A stretch of DNA of 64,000 nt from DASVWZ01 sp963708575 (GTDB lineage: Bacteria > Acidobacteriota > Terriglobia > Terriglobales > Acidobacteriaceae). The position numbers and the translations under genes were made by a program. This document shows positions 1-8,807 of the stretch, piece by piece; positions within the stretch are counted from its first letter, which is position 1; each line of letters starts with the position of its first letter. The DNA lies in contig CAVPTB010000007.1 of the NCBI GenBank assembly GCA_963708575.1, forward strand, positions 744,001 through 808,000, given 5' to 3'. The notes under the pieces are model-generated. The model had not been told where the DNA came from. It saw nothing but the letters and a program-made list of their open reading frames with translations, and ran no database searches.

Positions 1-244
1 GCAATGCCCGTCGGTGGCGAATAGACGACGTGGCACAGTGCAGGTCTATTTCCTCGCGAGGCTGCAACTTGGCGCCGGGGGCGGGTTGCAGCGTGATTGC
101 CTCCGGCCGTTTCGGCTGGCTGGCCGACGAACGGCTTGGTCGCTTTGTTCGAATAAATATGCCGAGATCCCTTTCTAACGTGCATAATGTAGGGCGCACT
201 TGTGGCTGAATTACCGGCCACCATCTGTCCCAAGGAGTATTCCG

Positions 245-1492
245 ATGCAGCAAAATCAACCTCGCCGCCTTGCTGTAGCCCGTACTACAGCCGTTCTCTT
301 TGTGCTTATTTTTGCATTCCTATTTATTGGCAGCGTGTCTCAGCTTGCACAGTGCCAGACCTACAAGGTGATTCACACCTTCACAGTCAGCGACGGAGCT
401 ACGCCTTATGGTGGACCCATCCTGGACGAGAAGGGCAACCTTTATGGAACCACCTATCTCGGAGGCAGCGAAGGTTCTGGGACCGTCTACAAGCTTTCGC
501 CGAACGGTTCGTCGTGGGTATTCAGGTCCCTGTACAGCCTTAAGGGCGGGGCGGATGGCGCCGGACCGGCATTCGGGTCGCTGGCCATGCGTCCGAACCA
601 CAGACTGTTTGGGACCACCGAAGGCGGCGGCGGTTTCGGGACTGCCTTTGAGGTGTGGCCTCCAAAGAGCAGCGCTCCCTCCCCAGCCACCGTGCCGTGG
701 CAGGAGATTGTGGTTCACAGTTTCGGCACCGGCAATGACGGTGCGCAACCGATCGGCGGAGTGGTCTTCGATTCTGCAGGCAATTTGTACGGAACTACGA
801 GTTTGGGGGGCGACTCGGGAAATGGCACTGTCTTCGAGGTCAAGCATTCCGGCAAAAAATGGGTTGAGAGCGTGATCTACCGTTTCAAAGGGGGTGTCGA
901 CGCCGCCAATCCAGCTGCGGGCGTGACGGTGGATGGTAAAGGCAATCTTTACGGTACCAGCTCTTTCGGAGGTACGGCCAATGTCGGCGCAATCTACAAG
1001 TTGCAACCGTCTGGCTCCCATTGGAAAGAAACTGTCGTGTACAACTTCCAGGGCAAGAGCGACGGACAGAATCCGGTCGGCGGTCTAGTGTTAGACAAGT
1101 CCGGTAACCTTTATGGCGGCACTTTTGATGGCGGGGTCAATGGCGGCGGCACGGTGTACAAACTGTCCCATGGAAGCAAGGGCTGGAAGCTGACCACGCT
1201 CTACAGCTTCACCGGTGGTTACGGCGGAGTGTATAACAAGCTGACCTTCGACGCGAAGGGAAACATCTACGGCACTACCAATGGGGAAGGCGCGAATGGG
1301 GACGGCTCGGTATTCAAGCTATCGCCGGGCAAGGGCGGTTGGAAATATACCGACCTGTACGACTTCGCCAGCGGTAACGACGGTGGATTGCCCTACGGCA
1401 GCGTGGCGGTCGATGCCCATGGAACGGTCTTTGGTACGGCGTCGGTGGGCGGAAGCGATAACCAAGGCGTCGTGTTTGAGATCACCCAGTGA
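245..1492 (+). CDS. Secreted GloVer-repeat beta-propeller-like protein
   Basis: The protein is built from about seven tandem repeats of roughly 50 residues, each with a core like GNLYGTTxxGGxxxxGTVYKL, spanning almost the whole mature chain. This is the pattern of the choice-anchor tandem-repeat GloVer family, common in Acidobacteria; its function is unknown. A hydrophobic signal segment (about residues 13-32) ends near QLAQCQ, so export is expected. I chose the ATG at 245 because AAGGAG sits 7 bases upstream (232-237); an in-frame TTG at 200 lacks a comparable site and would put 15 residues before the signal peptide. The repeats probably form a beta-propeller (inference). Length is 415 aa. 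The gene stands alone. Confidence 0.8.
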   Translation: MQQNQPRRLAVARTTAVLFVLIFAFLFIGSVSQLAQCQTYKVIHTFTVSDGATPYGGPILDEKGNLYGTTYLGGSEGSGTVYKLSPNGSSWVFRSLYSLKGGADGAGPAFGSLAMRPNHRLFGTTEGGGGFGTAFEVWPPKSSAPSPATVPWQEIVVHSFGTGNDGAQPIGGVVFDSAGNLYGTTSLGGDSGNGTVFEVKHSGKKWVESVIYRFKGGVDAANPAAGVTVDGKGNLYGTSSFGGTANVGAIYKLQPSGSHWKETVVYNFQGKSDGQNPVGGLVLDKSGNLYGGTFDGGVNGGGTVYKLSHGSKGWKLTTLYSFTGGYGGVYNKLTFDAKGNIYGTTNGEGANGDGSVFKLSPGKGGWKYTDLYDFASGNDGGLPYGSVAVDAHGTVFGTASVGGSDNQGVVFEITQ

Positions 1493-1540
1493 GGTGGGCA
1501 TAGCGATCGGACGATTCACTGATAAGTGAAGGAGATCTAA

Positions 1541-1849
1541 GAGCAAAAGGCTGCGTGGCATCGCTGTGGTTTGCAGGCCGCTATTGGGGGATGGCCGGCT
1601 GCTTTGCGCAAAGCAATCGAAGTGTGGTTGGCGCAGCGCAAATCCACGGATGAATACGTTTCGCCAGTTGTGATCGCGGGGTACTACGCCGACCTGGGTG
1701 ATAAGGACCACGCTTTCGAATGGCTCAGCACCGCATATAAGGAGCATGATCCGAACCTGGTCGCTCTCCGGACGGGATTTGAAATGGAATCCCTGCATTC
1801 GGATCCGCGGTATGCGGAGTTGGTGCGGAAGGTGGGATTTCCGCAGTGA
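1541..1849 (+). pseudogene. C-terminal remnant of a TPR/CadC-type regulator
   Basis: An open frame follows a stop at 1538-1540 and has no ATG or ribosome binding site; it could start only at a TTG (1571). Its roughly 100 residues include DKDHAFEWLSTAYKEHD and end in SDPRYAELVRKVGFPQ. That layout matches the C-terminal end of the large CadC-TPR protein at 36453-38423, which ends in PDPRFQDLMHRVGLQ. I read it as the surviving tail of a longer TPR-containing regulator whose N-terminal part has been lost. A short expressed TPR protein is possible but less likely. Confidence 0.6.
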
Positions 1850-1880
1850 GGAAGCTTTCGCCAAGCCAGAGCAAGAGCTT

Positions 1881-1910
1881 TCACCACAAAGGACGCTGAG
1901 AAAGTCGGGT
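1881..1910. repeat. Intergenic CACCACA-type repeat, copy A
   Basis: TCACCACAAAGGACGCTGAG resembles the better-preserved segment at 13097-13130. It lies in the gap after the regulator remnant and is the most degraded copy, so homology is tentative. Confidence 0.35.
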
Positions 1911-1986
1911 CGGAGTTAGATCTTCTTTGTAGAGTTTAGCGGCCGTTGTCGACCTATTGGATTCGTCCGAAAAAACATTCCCTGAG

Positions 1987-2014
1987 TTGCAGCGCGGTAA
2001 CTCCGCCTTATATC
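1987..2014 (+). promoter_or_regulatory. Candidate promoter of ftcD with a very short leader
   Basis: TTGCAG (1987-1992) and TATATC (2009-2014) are separated by 16 bases. The expected start of transcription is only about 4 bases before the ATG at 2025, and no Shine-Dalgarno sequence is visible. By eye only. Confidence 0.35.
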
Positions 2015-2024
2015 CTTCTCGGTC

Positions 2025-3506
2025 ATGTCAACTCTCGTGGAATGTGTTCCTAATTTTTCTGAAGGGCGCGATAAGGCCAAGGTGGATGCGATTGTCGACG
2101 CCATGAAAATGGATGGCGTGTATCTGCTGGATCGCGAAATGGATTCCGATCATAACCGCTGCGTGATTACGCTGGTGGGCGAGCGGGAGGCGATTCAGGA
2201 GGCGGCGATCCGCGGCGTGGGAAAGGCGTCGGAATTGATTGATCTGACGGTACATCAGGGGGCGCATCCGCGGATGGGCGCGGCGGATGTGGTGCCGTTT
2301 ATTCCGATTGAAGGCGTCACGATTGAAGACTGCGTGGCGATGGCGCGACACGTGGGCGCCGAGATCTGGAAGCGATTTCAGATTCCAGTTTATTTGTACG
2401 AAGCGGCGGCGGCGACTCCAGAGCGGCAGAATCTGGAGAACATTCGGCGCGGACAGTTCGAAGGAATTCGCGCGGAGATTGCGACGAATCCTGCAAGGAA
2501 GCCGGACTTTGGCGATCTCAAAGTACATCCGACGGCTGGGGCGACGGTGGTCGGCGCCAGGAAATTTCTGGTGGCTTACAACGTTTTTCTCAGCACCTCG
2601 GATGTCCAGATTGCGAAGAACATTGCCAAGGCGGTGCGGGCCTCGAATGGCGGGATGCGGTTTGTGAAAGGCGCGGGATTTCTGGTGCGCGGGCAGGCGC
2701 AGGTCTCGATGAACCTGACGGATTTTGAGCAGACGCCGGTGCATCGCGTGTTCGAAATGGTGAAGCGCGAGGCGCAACGGTATGGCGTGGTTCCGGTGTC
2801 GAGCGAGATTGTGGGACTGATTCCGAAGAAGGCGCTGGAGTCGGCGGCGGAGTGGTTCTTGCAGGTGGAGAATTTTGATTCGTCGCTGATTCTGGAAAAT
2901 CGGCTGACGGCGGTGATGGGCGGGAAGATGGCGGTGGGCGGGCTGCGGGCGGGAGTCGAGCCGTTTGTGGAGCAGCTGGCCGCGCCGACGGCTACTCCGG
3001 GTGGCGGAAGTGCGGCGGCGGCGAGCGGCGCGATGGCGGCGGGGCTAGCGAATATGGTGGCGTCGATGTCGCGAGGAAAGAAAGCTTATGTGCAGTATGA
3101 GTCGCAACTGAGCGAGGCGATTGCGCGGCTCTCGCAATTGCGCGAAGAGTTGAAGGCGGCGATCGATGCCGATGCAGAGTCGTTCAACGTGGTGATGAAG
3201 GCCTACAAGCAAGCCAAAGAAGCGACGGATGGCGATGCGATTATCGAGGCGGCTTTGAAGCAGGCCACCAGCGTGCCTTTGGGCGTGGCGGAGCGGGCGT
3301 CGGAGGTGGCAGGGATTGCGGAGAAGTTGCGGCCGATCACCAATCCGAATATGAAGTCGGACTTAACGACATCGATTGCGTTGGCTCAAGCGGCCATTGC
3401 CGGAGCGCTGGCGAATGTCGACATTAATGTGGAGTCGATCAAGGACGCGGAGTTTGTGGCGGGGGTGCGAGGGAGAGTGGAGCGGCTGAAAACTAGTCGG
3501 GCGTAG
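2025..3506 (+). CDS. ftcD: Bifunctional glutamate formimidoyltransferase / formimidoyl-THF cyclodeaminase
   Basis: The enzyme moves the formimino group of formiminoglutamate to tetrahydrofolate and then cyclises it with loss of ammonia, linking histidine breakdown to one-carbon metabolism. Residues 1-178 form the formiminotransferase N subdomain (start STLVECVPNFSEGRD; active-site region VHQGAHPRMGA with His81). Residues 180-300 are the C subdomain. Residues about 305-490 are the helical cyclodeaminase domain, with the glycine-rich PTATPGGGSAAAASGAMA stretch. At 493 aa it is a little shorter than the animal fusion enzyme (about 540) but has both domains. No hut genes lie nearby. The ATG at 2025 has no visible Shine-Dalgarno site. 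It converges on gcdH. Confidence 0.93.
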   Translation: MSTLVECVPNFSEGRDKAKVDAIVDAMKMDGVYLLDREMDSDHNRCVITLVGEREAIQEAAIRGVGKASELIDLTVHQGAHPRMGAADVVPFIPIEGVTIEDCVAMARHVGAEIWKRFQIPVYLYEAAAATPERQNLENIRRGQFEGIRAEIATNPARKPDFGDLKVHPTAGATVVGARKFLVAYNVFLSTSDVQIAKNIAKAVRASNGGMRFVKGAGFLVRGQAQVSMNLTDFEQTPVHRVFEMVKREAQRYGVVPVSSEIVGLIPKKALESAAEWFLQVENFDSSLILENRLTAVMGGKMAVGGLRAGVEPFVEQLAAPTATPGGGSAAAASGAMAAGLANMVASMSRGKKAYVQYESQLSEAIARLSQLREELKAAIDADAESFNVVMKAYKQAKEATDGDAIIEAALKQATSVPLGVAERASEVAGIAEKLRPITNPNMKSDLTTSIALAQAAIAGALANVDINVESIKDAEFVAGVRGRVERLKTSRA

Positions 3507-3540
3507 GTTTGCGGCGGTTTTTTGGGGATCTGGGCGGATG

Positions 3541-3575
3541 GATCACCACAGGGAGCACTGGGGTGCGCGGAGGGT
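3541..3575. repeat. Intergenic CACCACA-type repeat, copy B
   Basis: TCACCACAGGGAGCACTGGG lies between the convergent genes ftcD and gcdH and shares the TCACCACAGGG start with the copy at 13097. Confidence 0.45.
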
Positions 3576-3604
3576 GAGGTTGACGCGGGATTCTCTCGAC
3601 TGGC

Positions 3605-3633
3605 CTGGACGATTTCTGGGGAATCGTCCAGTT
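3605..3633. terminator. Hairpin between convergent ftcD and gcdH
   Basis: CTGGACGATT (3605-3614) and AATCGTCCAG (3622-3631) form a perfect 10-bp stem with a 7-base loop. It lies between two converging stop codons, so a shared terminator is likely, although no long T-run follows on either strand. Confidence 0.5.
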
Positions 3634-3667
3634 CCGGTCAAGATAAGAGTGTCTTTCAGGGTGCGAA

Positions 3668-4846
3668 TCAGAAGGCGTCGATCCCGGTGATACTGGCACC
3701 GATGATCAGGGTGTGAATATCGTGCGTGCCTTCGTAAGTCTTCACCGATTCCAGGTTCATCATGTGACGCATTAAAGGGTATTCGTCGGCGACTCCGTTG
3801 GCGCCTAGAATGTCGCGCGACATGCGGGCGCATTCGAGAGCCATCCAAACGTTGTTTCTCTTCGCCATCGAGATGTGCTGATGCTGGACTCTGTCGGCGT
3901 CCTTCAATTTTCCTACCTGCAAAACCAATAGCTGGGCCTTGGTGATCTCGTTAATCATCCAGGTGAGCTTTTCCTGGACAAGTTGATGAGAGGCAATGGG
4001 TTTATCGTGGAACTGCTTGCGGAGCTGCGAGTACTGCAGGGCGCAATCGTAACAGGACATGGCGGCGCCGAGGGCTCCCCAGGCGATGCCGTAGCGGGCC
4101 TGGTTGAGGCACATGAGCGGAGACTTCAGGCCTCCACTTTTTGGCAAGAGGTTGGACTCGGGGATGTGGACATCTTGCATCGAGAGGCCCGATGTGACCG
4201 AGGCTCGCAGCGACCACTTGCCATGAATGTCTTCGGCTTTGAAGCCGGGGCGATCGGTTTCGACAAGGAATCCACGAACTTTATTGTCTTCGTCTTCGAC
4301 TTTGGCCCAGATGATGGCGACGTTGGCGATGGAGCCGGACGTGATCCACATTTTTTCGCCGTTGAGGACGTACTCTTTGCCGACCTTGCGGGCGCGGGTG
4401 CGCATGCCTCCGGGATTGGAACCGAAGTCAGGCTCGGTAAGACCGAAGCAGCCTAACTTTTCTCCGCTTTGCAGGGCGGGAAGCCAGGTTTGTTTTTGTT
4501 CGTCGCTACCGAAGGCATAGATGGGATACATCACTAAGGCAGACTGGACGCTAACGAAGGAGCGGACGCCGGAATCTCCGCGTTCGAGTTCCTGCATGAC
4601 CAGGCCGTATTCGACATTGGACATGCCGGCGCAGTTGTAACCTTTAAGGCTGGCTCCATAGAAACCCAGATCGCCCATCGGCTTGACCAATTCTTTGGGG
4701 AAGCGGCCGGCGCGATTGCATTCCTCAATGATGGGGATGAGGTTGTCCTCGATGAACTTACGGGCGGTATCGCGGACCAGACGTTCGTCGTCGGAGAGCA
4801 GGGAATCGAACTCGATGAAGTCCACACCGCGAAATTTCAGGGACAT
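3668..4846 (-). CDS. gcdH: Glutaryl-CoA dehydrogenase-like acyl-CoA dehydrogenase
   Basis: FAD enzyme of the acyl-CoA dehydrogenase fold that oxidises and decarboxylates glutaryl-CoA to crotonyl-CoA in lysine/tryptophan breakdown. The C-terminal YEGTHDIHTLIIG segment holds the catalytic Glu of glutaryl-CoA dehydrogenases. ELERGDSGVRSFVSVQS keeps the Glu, Arg and Ser that contact the glutaryl carboxylate in the human enzyme, which favours this over a straight-chain dehydrogenase. FGLTEPDFGSNP is the FAD/substrate loop. I chose the ATG at 4846 because AAGGAG lies 4 bases upstream; an ATG at 4873 would place that site inside the gene. Length is 392 aa, normal for the family. No other glutarate-pathway genes are adjacent. 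Confidence 0.88.
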   Translation of the reverse strand: MSLKFRGVDFIEFDSLLSDDERLVRDTARKFIEDNLIPIIEECNRAGRFPKELVKPMGDLGFYGASLKGYNCAGMSNVEYGLVMQELERGDSGVRSFVSVQSALVMYPIYAFGSDEQKQTWLPALQSGEKLGCFGLTEPDFGSNPGGMRTRARKVGKEYVLNGEKMWITSGSIANVAIIWAKVEDEDNKVRGFLVETDRPGFKAEDIHGKWSLRASVTSGLSMQDVHIPESNLLPKSGGLKSPLMCLNQARYGIAWGALGAAMSCYDCALQYSQLRKQFHDKPIASHQLVQEKLTWMINEITKAQLLVLQVGKLKDADRVQHQHISMAKRNNVWMALECARMSRDILGANGVADEYPLMRHMMNLESVKTYEGTHDIHTLIIGASITGIDAF

Positions 4847-5141
4847 AAAACTCCTTCTTTTTGGCTGAGCCACTCAGCCGATTGCTGCATTCAAGGGGAA
4901 ACTTTACAAGCTAACAAAGAGAGGAGGGCTGAGGCAAACCGAGCGAAGGGCGAAAGGTGTGGGCGGCCATAGCGAAGTCTTCACGGAACAAAGCGATGAC
5001 ATAACAAAGCCAGTTCTCTGCGGCGGGGGCAAATCCGGGTCGAACACGGGCTGTTGAGGGAGTTGTTTTAGCAATGAACGCAACAGTCGATGGCTCGTAA
5101 GTGCAAGAACTGCTTGGGGATTTATCAGAAATTCACCGTTT

Positions 5142-5174
5142 TGTAACCTCACTGTAACAATCCGGACGTACAAA
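5142..5174 (+). promoter_or_regulatory. Pho-box-like direct repeats and -10 element of pstS
   Basis: GTAACC (5143-5148) and GTAACA (5154-5159) are repeated with an 11-base period. A -10-like TACAAA (5169-5174) follows after 9 bases, and there is no good -35, as expected for a PhoB/PhoP-activated promoter. The same spacing recurs at pstC (14100-14131). The rest of the 363-bp gap from 4847 to 5209 holds nothing I can identify. Confidence 0.6.
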
Positions 5175-5209
5175 CAACCTTTACCAAAATTTCAAGGAGG
5201 AATCATCGC

Positions 5210-6211
5210 GTGATACGACGAATTGCGCTTTTGTGTCTGGCTCTGGCAGTGCCGGCTTGTGCTCAGACCACGTTAAATGGGGCGGGCGCAACGTTCCCTT
5301 ATCCGATGTATTCGAAGTGGTTCAGCGAATACCACAAAGCTCACTCGGACGTTCAAATCAATTACCAATCGATCGGAAGTGGTGGCGGAATTCGTCAGGT
5401 GCTCGCCGGCACAGTGGACTTTGGGGCCAGCGATGGGCCGATGTCGGATGAACAGCTCTCTCAAGCGAAGACCAAGATTCTGCATGTGCCGACAGTGTTG
5501 GGAGCGGTGGTACCGGCTTACAACATTCCGGGGGTGAGTGGGGAAATCAAATTCACGCCGCAGGCGCTCGCAGGAATTTATCTGGGAAAGATCACGAGTT
5601 GGAACGATGCGGCTTTGACCAGCGCCAATCCGGGGCTGAATTTACCGAATTCCCCGATCGTTGTGATTCACCGTTCGGACGGCAGCGGAACGACTTTCAT
5701 TTTTACCGATTATCTGTCGAAGGTGAGTTCGGATTGGCAGGGACAGGTAGGTAAGGGAACGTCGGTAAAGTGGCCGGTGGGATTGGGCGGTAAAGGCAAC
5801 GAAGGTGTGGCCGGGATGATCCGGCAGATGCAGGGTGCGATCGGCTACATCGAATTGATTTACGCGGTACAGAACAACATTCCCTACGGCACGGTGAAGA
5901 ACGCTGCGGGGGAGTTTGTGAAGGCAAATCTCGATGGGGTGACGGCAGCGGCGGCGTCGGTGAAAAATATGCCGGCGGATTTCCGAGTGTCGATCACGAA
6001 TGCTCCGGGTAAGGATGCTTATCCCATCTCGAGCTTTACCTGGCTGCTGATTCCAGCGCAGTCCAAGGATCCGGCGAAGGGAAAAATCCTGGCGGACTTC
6101 TTGAGCTGGATGGTGGATAGCGGGCAGAAGATGACGGCGGAACTGACGTATGCTCCGCTTCCCGCCAGTGTGGCGGCGAAGGTCAAGGAAGAAATCAAGC
6201 AAGTCCGGTAG
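5210..6211 (+). CDS. pstS: Phosphate ABC transporter substrate-binding protein PstS
   Basis: Periplasmic receptor that binds inorganic phosphate for the PstCAB importer encoded at 14.1-16.8 kb. Recognisable phosphate-binding segments are GAGATFPYPMYSKW near the mature N-terminus, QSIGSGGGIRQV, DFGASDGPM, and HRSDGSGTTFIF. A signal peptide (MIRRIALLCLALAVPACAQ) ends in AC-AQ; the VPAC sequence is a poor lipobox because of the proline, so signal peptidase I cleavage seems more likely. The GTG start at 5210 is fixed by AAGGAGG at 5194-5200. Length 333 aa is typical. Its Pho-box-like promoter and the porin gene 85 bp downstream suggest a phosphate-starvation operon, separate from pstCAB. Confidence 0.95.
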   Translation: MIRRIALLCLALAVPACAQTTLNGAGATFPYPMYSKWFSEYHKAHSDVQINYQSIGSGGGIRQVLAGTVDFGASDGPMSDEQLSQAKTKILHVPTVLGAVVPAYNIPGVSGEIKFTPQALAGIYLGKITSWNDAALTSANPGLNLPNSPIVVIHRSDGSGTTFIFTDYLSKVSSDWQGQVGKGTSVKWPVGLGGKGNEGVAGMIRQMQGAIGYIELIYAVQNNIPYGTVKNAAGEFVKANLDGVTAAAASVKNMPADFRVSITNAPGKDAYPISSFTWLLIPAQSKDPAKGKILADFLSWMVDSGQKMTAELTYAPLPASVAAKVKEEIKQVR

Positions 6212-6296
6212 CAGTAACCCCAACGGTTTGCGCTGTACATCCTGAAAGAAAAGGACGAAGAAGGCCTCTACCCCCATGAGGCCAAGGAGAAGAAAG

Positions 6297-8180
6297 ATGA
6301 AGGCTGTTCTCAGGTGGTGCGTAGTACCGCTTTGCACGGCGACGCTGTTGGCGCAGACATCGACAGCGCCAGCGAAGCCGAAACGAAAGGCGGCGACTCC
6401 GACGGTCACGGCCAAGGAAGTGATGGAACTGAAAGAAGCCTTGGCGGCCCAACAACAACAGATCCAGCAACTCAGGGATCAACTGAACCAACGCGATCAA
6501 GCCTGGCAGCAAACGCAGCAACAATTGCAGTCAGCCCAGCAGGCGGCTACGGACGCTCAAGCCAAGGCGCAACAAGCCGAAGCGGCGGCGGGCCAGCAAC
6601 AGCAATCGGTCGTTGAACTGAAGACAGATGTTTCAGATTTGAAGCAAAACTCGACGAACACGGCGCTGAGTCTGCAGGAGACGCAGAAGAACATTCAGTC
6701 GAGCATCGAAAGCCCGCTGGCGATTCATTACAAAGGAATCACGATCACTCCAGGCGGATTCCTGGCGGCAGAAACAGTTTGGCGGCAGCACGGAACGGGA
6801 TCGGACATTAATACGCCGTTCAACTCGATTCCCTTTCCGGGATCTTCGCAGTCCCAGATGTCGGAGTTCTTCGGGTCGGGACGCCAGTCGCGAATTTCGA
6901 TGTTGGCCGAGGGCAAGACAGACAGCATGACGCTGAGAGGTTATCTGGAAGCGGACTTCTTGTCGGCAGGCGTCACCTCGAACAACAACGAGAGCAACAG
7001 CTACACCCTGCGGCAACGGCAGGCGTTTGCGCAGGCGGCTTTGAACAATGGGTGGAGTTTCACCGGCGGCCAAATGTGGAGCCTGGTGGCGGAAACCAAG
7101 AAGGGCGTGGATAACCGGTCGGAAGCGCTGCCGATGACGATTGATCCACAGTACAACGTGGGATTCAGTTGGGCACGGCAGTACGGATTCCGCGTTTCGA
7201 AGAACTTTGGGAACAAGTTCTGGTTGGCGGCATCGATCGAAGATTCGCAAGCCACTTTGGGTGGTCACGGCGCGAGCAACAACTTCCTGCTGGGACAGCA
7301 GGGAACCAGCGGTGGATTGTATAACCCGACAACCAACTACTCCTACAACGCGGTTCCGGACTTCATCTTCAAGACGGCATTCGAGCCGGGATGGGGACAC
7401 TACGAAGTGTTCGGGATCATCAGCGACTTCCGCGACCGGGTATTCCCCTGCGCGACGACAACGTCAACCGGGACATGCGGAGGAAAAACAGGTCCGTCAG
7501 CGGCTGGCGCCGATAACAACTCGTCACTGGGCGGCGGTATCGGCGCGAACGTGCGAGGATCGATGGCCAACAAACACATCGACATCGGCATCCACGTGCT
7601 GGGTGGAAACGGCATCGGGCGATACGGTACGGCGGGACTGGTGGACGTAGTCGCCAGACCTGACGGGGTGCTAAGGCCGGTGCGAAATTACCAGGCATTG
7701 GGAACTCTGGAGTTCCATGCCAAGAAGCTGGATATCTACAGCAACGCCGGCATGGAGTACGAAGTGCGGCAGTGGTATCTCAACGGCAAGACCCCGGTGG
7801 GGTATGGCGCGCCTGGATTCAACAACTCAGGTTGCTATACCGAAACGCCTCCGGCGTTGACCAGCACGTCCGTGGTGACGGCTCCGACGACTTCGGGTGG
7901 ATCGACTGGAACTGGATCGATACCAGTGCCGGGTTCGGTCGGCACACCACTTACGGGCGGATTCAATCCGGGAGGATTGAAGAACTGCAACGGCGATACC
8001 CGAAATATTTGGGAAGGCACGGTCGGGTTCTGGTATCGCTTGTACAGCGGACCGAAAGGCCGGTTGCAGTTCGGACCGCAGTACTCGTACATCGTGAAGA
8101 ATACCTGGGCGGGAACGGGCGGAGATCCGTCGGCGAACGAAAACATGTTCCTGACGTCGTTCCGTTATTACCTGCCGTAA
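6297..8180 (+). CDS. Coiled-coil outer-membrane porin-like protein (DcaP/OprP-like)
   Basis: A signal peptide (MKAVLRWCVVPLCTATLLAQ) is followed by a Gln-rich coiled coil (about residues 45-135), then by IHYKGITITPGGFLAAETVW, after which the chain has the alternating, Gly/aromatic-rich pattern of a beta-barrel up to the end FRYYLP. N-terminal coiled coil plus barrel is the layout of DcaP-type trimeric porins; the substrate cannot be read from sequence. The ATG at 6297 is chosen because AAGGAGA (6284-6290) precedes it; an upstream ATG at 6276 lacks that support. It begins 85 bp after pstS and ends at a strong terminator, so it is probably co-transcribed with pstS and may carry phosphate or phosphate esters across the outer membrane (inference). 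Confidence 0.72.
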   Translation: MKAVLRWCVVPLCTATLLAQTSTAPAKPKRKAATPTVTAKEVMELKEALAAQQQQIQQLRDQLNQRDQAWQQTQQQLQSAQQAATDAQAKAQQAEAAAGQQQQSVVELKTDVSDLKQNSTNTALSLQETQKNIQSSIESPLAIHYKGITITPGGFLAAETVWRQHGTGSDINTPFNSIPFPGSSQSQMSEFFGSGRQSRISMLAEGKTDSMTLRGYLEADFLSAGVTSNNNESNSYTLRQRQAFAQAALNNGWSFTGGQMWSLVAETKKGVDNRSEALPMTIDPQYNVGFSWARQYGFRVSKNFGNKFWLAASIEDSQATLGGHGASNNFLLGQQGTSGGLYNPTTNYSYNAVPDFIFKTAFEPGWGHYEVFGIISDFRDRVFPCATTTSTGTCGGKTGPSAAGADNNSSLGGGIGANVRGSMANKHIDIGIHVLGGNGIGRYGTAGLVDVVARPDGVLRPVRNYQALGTLEFHAKKLDIYSNAGMEYEVRQWYLNGKTPVGYGAPGFNNSGCYTETPPALTSTSVVTAPTTSGGSTGTGSIPVPGSVGTPLTGGFNPGGLKNCNGDTRNIWEGTVGFWYRLYSGPKGRLQFGPQYSYIVKNTWAGTGGDPSANENMFLTSFRYYLP

Positions 8181-8204
8181 GGCGCGAGCAAGATGTTGAA
8201 TGGG

Positions 8205-8235
8205 GAGGGCGCCGCGAAAGGGCGCCCTCTTTTTT
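8205..8235 (+). terminator. Rho-independent terminator of the pstS-porin unit
   Basis: GAGGGCGCC (8205-8213) pairs with GGCGCCCTC (8221-8229) across a 7-base loop, followed by six T's. Confidence 0.88.
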
Positions 8236-8256
8236 ATCAAGTTAAGGGTCGACCGG

Positions 8257-8290
8257 CTAACCACCGGGGCACGGGGTCCACGGGGCAGGC
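8257..8290. repeat. Intergenic CACCACA-type repeat, copy C
   Basis: AACCACCGGGGCACGGGGTC and the following CCACGGGG show a degenerate form of the repeat at 13097-13130, again in an intergenic gap. Confidence 0.35.
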
Positions 8291-8334
8291 AGTGAGGAAC
8301 CTGGGGTGGCAAAATGAGCGCCTAGAGCCTGTTC

Positions 8335-8340
8335 TATACT
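8335..8340 (+). promoter_or_regulatory. -10 element suggesting a leaderless transcript
   Basis: TATACT ends 8 bases before the ATG at 8349, so transcription would begin at or next to the start codon. No Shine-Dalgarno site is present. No convincing -35 is visible. Confidence 0.4.
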
Positions 8341-8348
8341 AGTTAGAT

Positions 8349-8762
8349 ATGCGGAGTCGTTGGGTTGGGTTTTTATTCGTCTTGATTCTGGCGCTGCCGT
8401 TGGGCGCGTTGGCCGCCGAAAAGGTGTATGAGAGCGGCAAGGTCGTCGATGTTCAGCAGAAAACGAACACGCGGGTACTGTATTACATCTCGAATACGCC
8501 TGTGACGAAAGACGAACCTTATTACGAAGTATCGGTCCAGACCAAGGCGGTTTTGTACCTGGGAAAATACACGCCGCGGAATGCTGACGAAACCTTACCG
8601 GTCGACTGGCAGCCAGGTGCGGCGGTAGATGTGCGGGCGGACAACCATCATTTATTTATCCGGAAATACAGTGGAGTGGACGTCGAATTCGCAATCGTGA
8701 AACGTACTTCGATCATGAAGGTCGGCCCGACGGACGCGAGCCCCGCTCCTGACGGTAAGTGA
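8349..8762 (+). CDS. Small secreted protein of unknown function
   Basis: I do not recognise this 137-aa protein. It has a clear signal peptide (MRSRWVGFLFVLILALPLGALAAE), then about 110 residues rich in beta-forming and charged residues (KVVDVQQKTNTRVLYYISN, YEVSVQTKAVLYLGKY) and a short Pro/Ala tail. It lies between the pstS-porin terminator and ppk, 45 bp before the ppk start, so it could be co-transcribed with ppk. It looks like a small exported single-domain protein. The coding call rests on the signal peptide and frame quality. Confidence 0.65.
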   Translation: MRSRWVGFLFVLILALPLGALAAEKVYESGKVVDVQQKTNTRVLYYISNTPVTKDEPYYEVSVQTKAVLYLGKYTPRNADETLPVDWQPGAAVDVRADNHHLFIRKYSGVDVEFAIVKRTSIMKVGPTDASPAPDGK

Positions 8763-8807
8763 GCCGGAAGTCAGAGACAAATCCAATCATTTGTAGATGT
8801 GAGAACT

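Noticed and set aside
2028..2777. Long antisense open frame within ftcD
   Set aside because: His/Arg-rich composition and no ribosome site; it mirrors the codon bias of the real gene.
4904..5173. Minus-strand frame upstream of pstS
   Set aside because: Overlaps the Pho-box-like promoter and shows no family or ribosome site.
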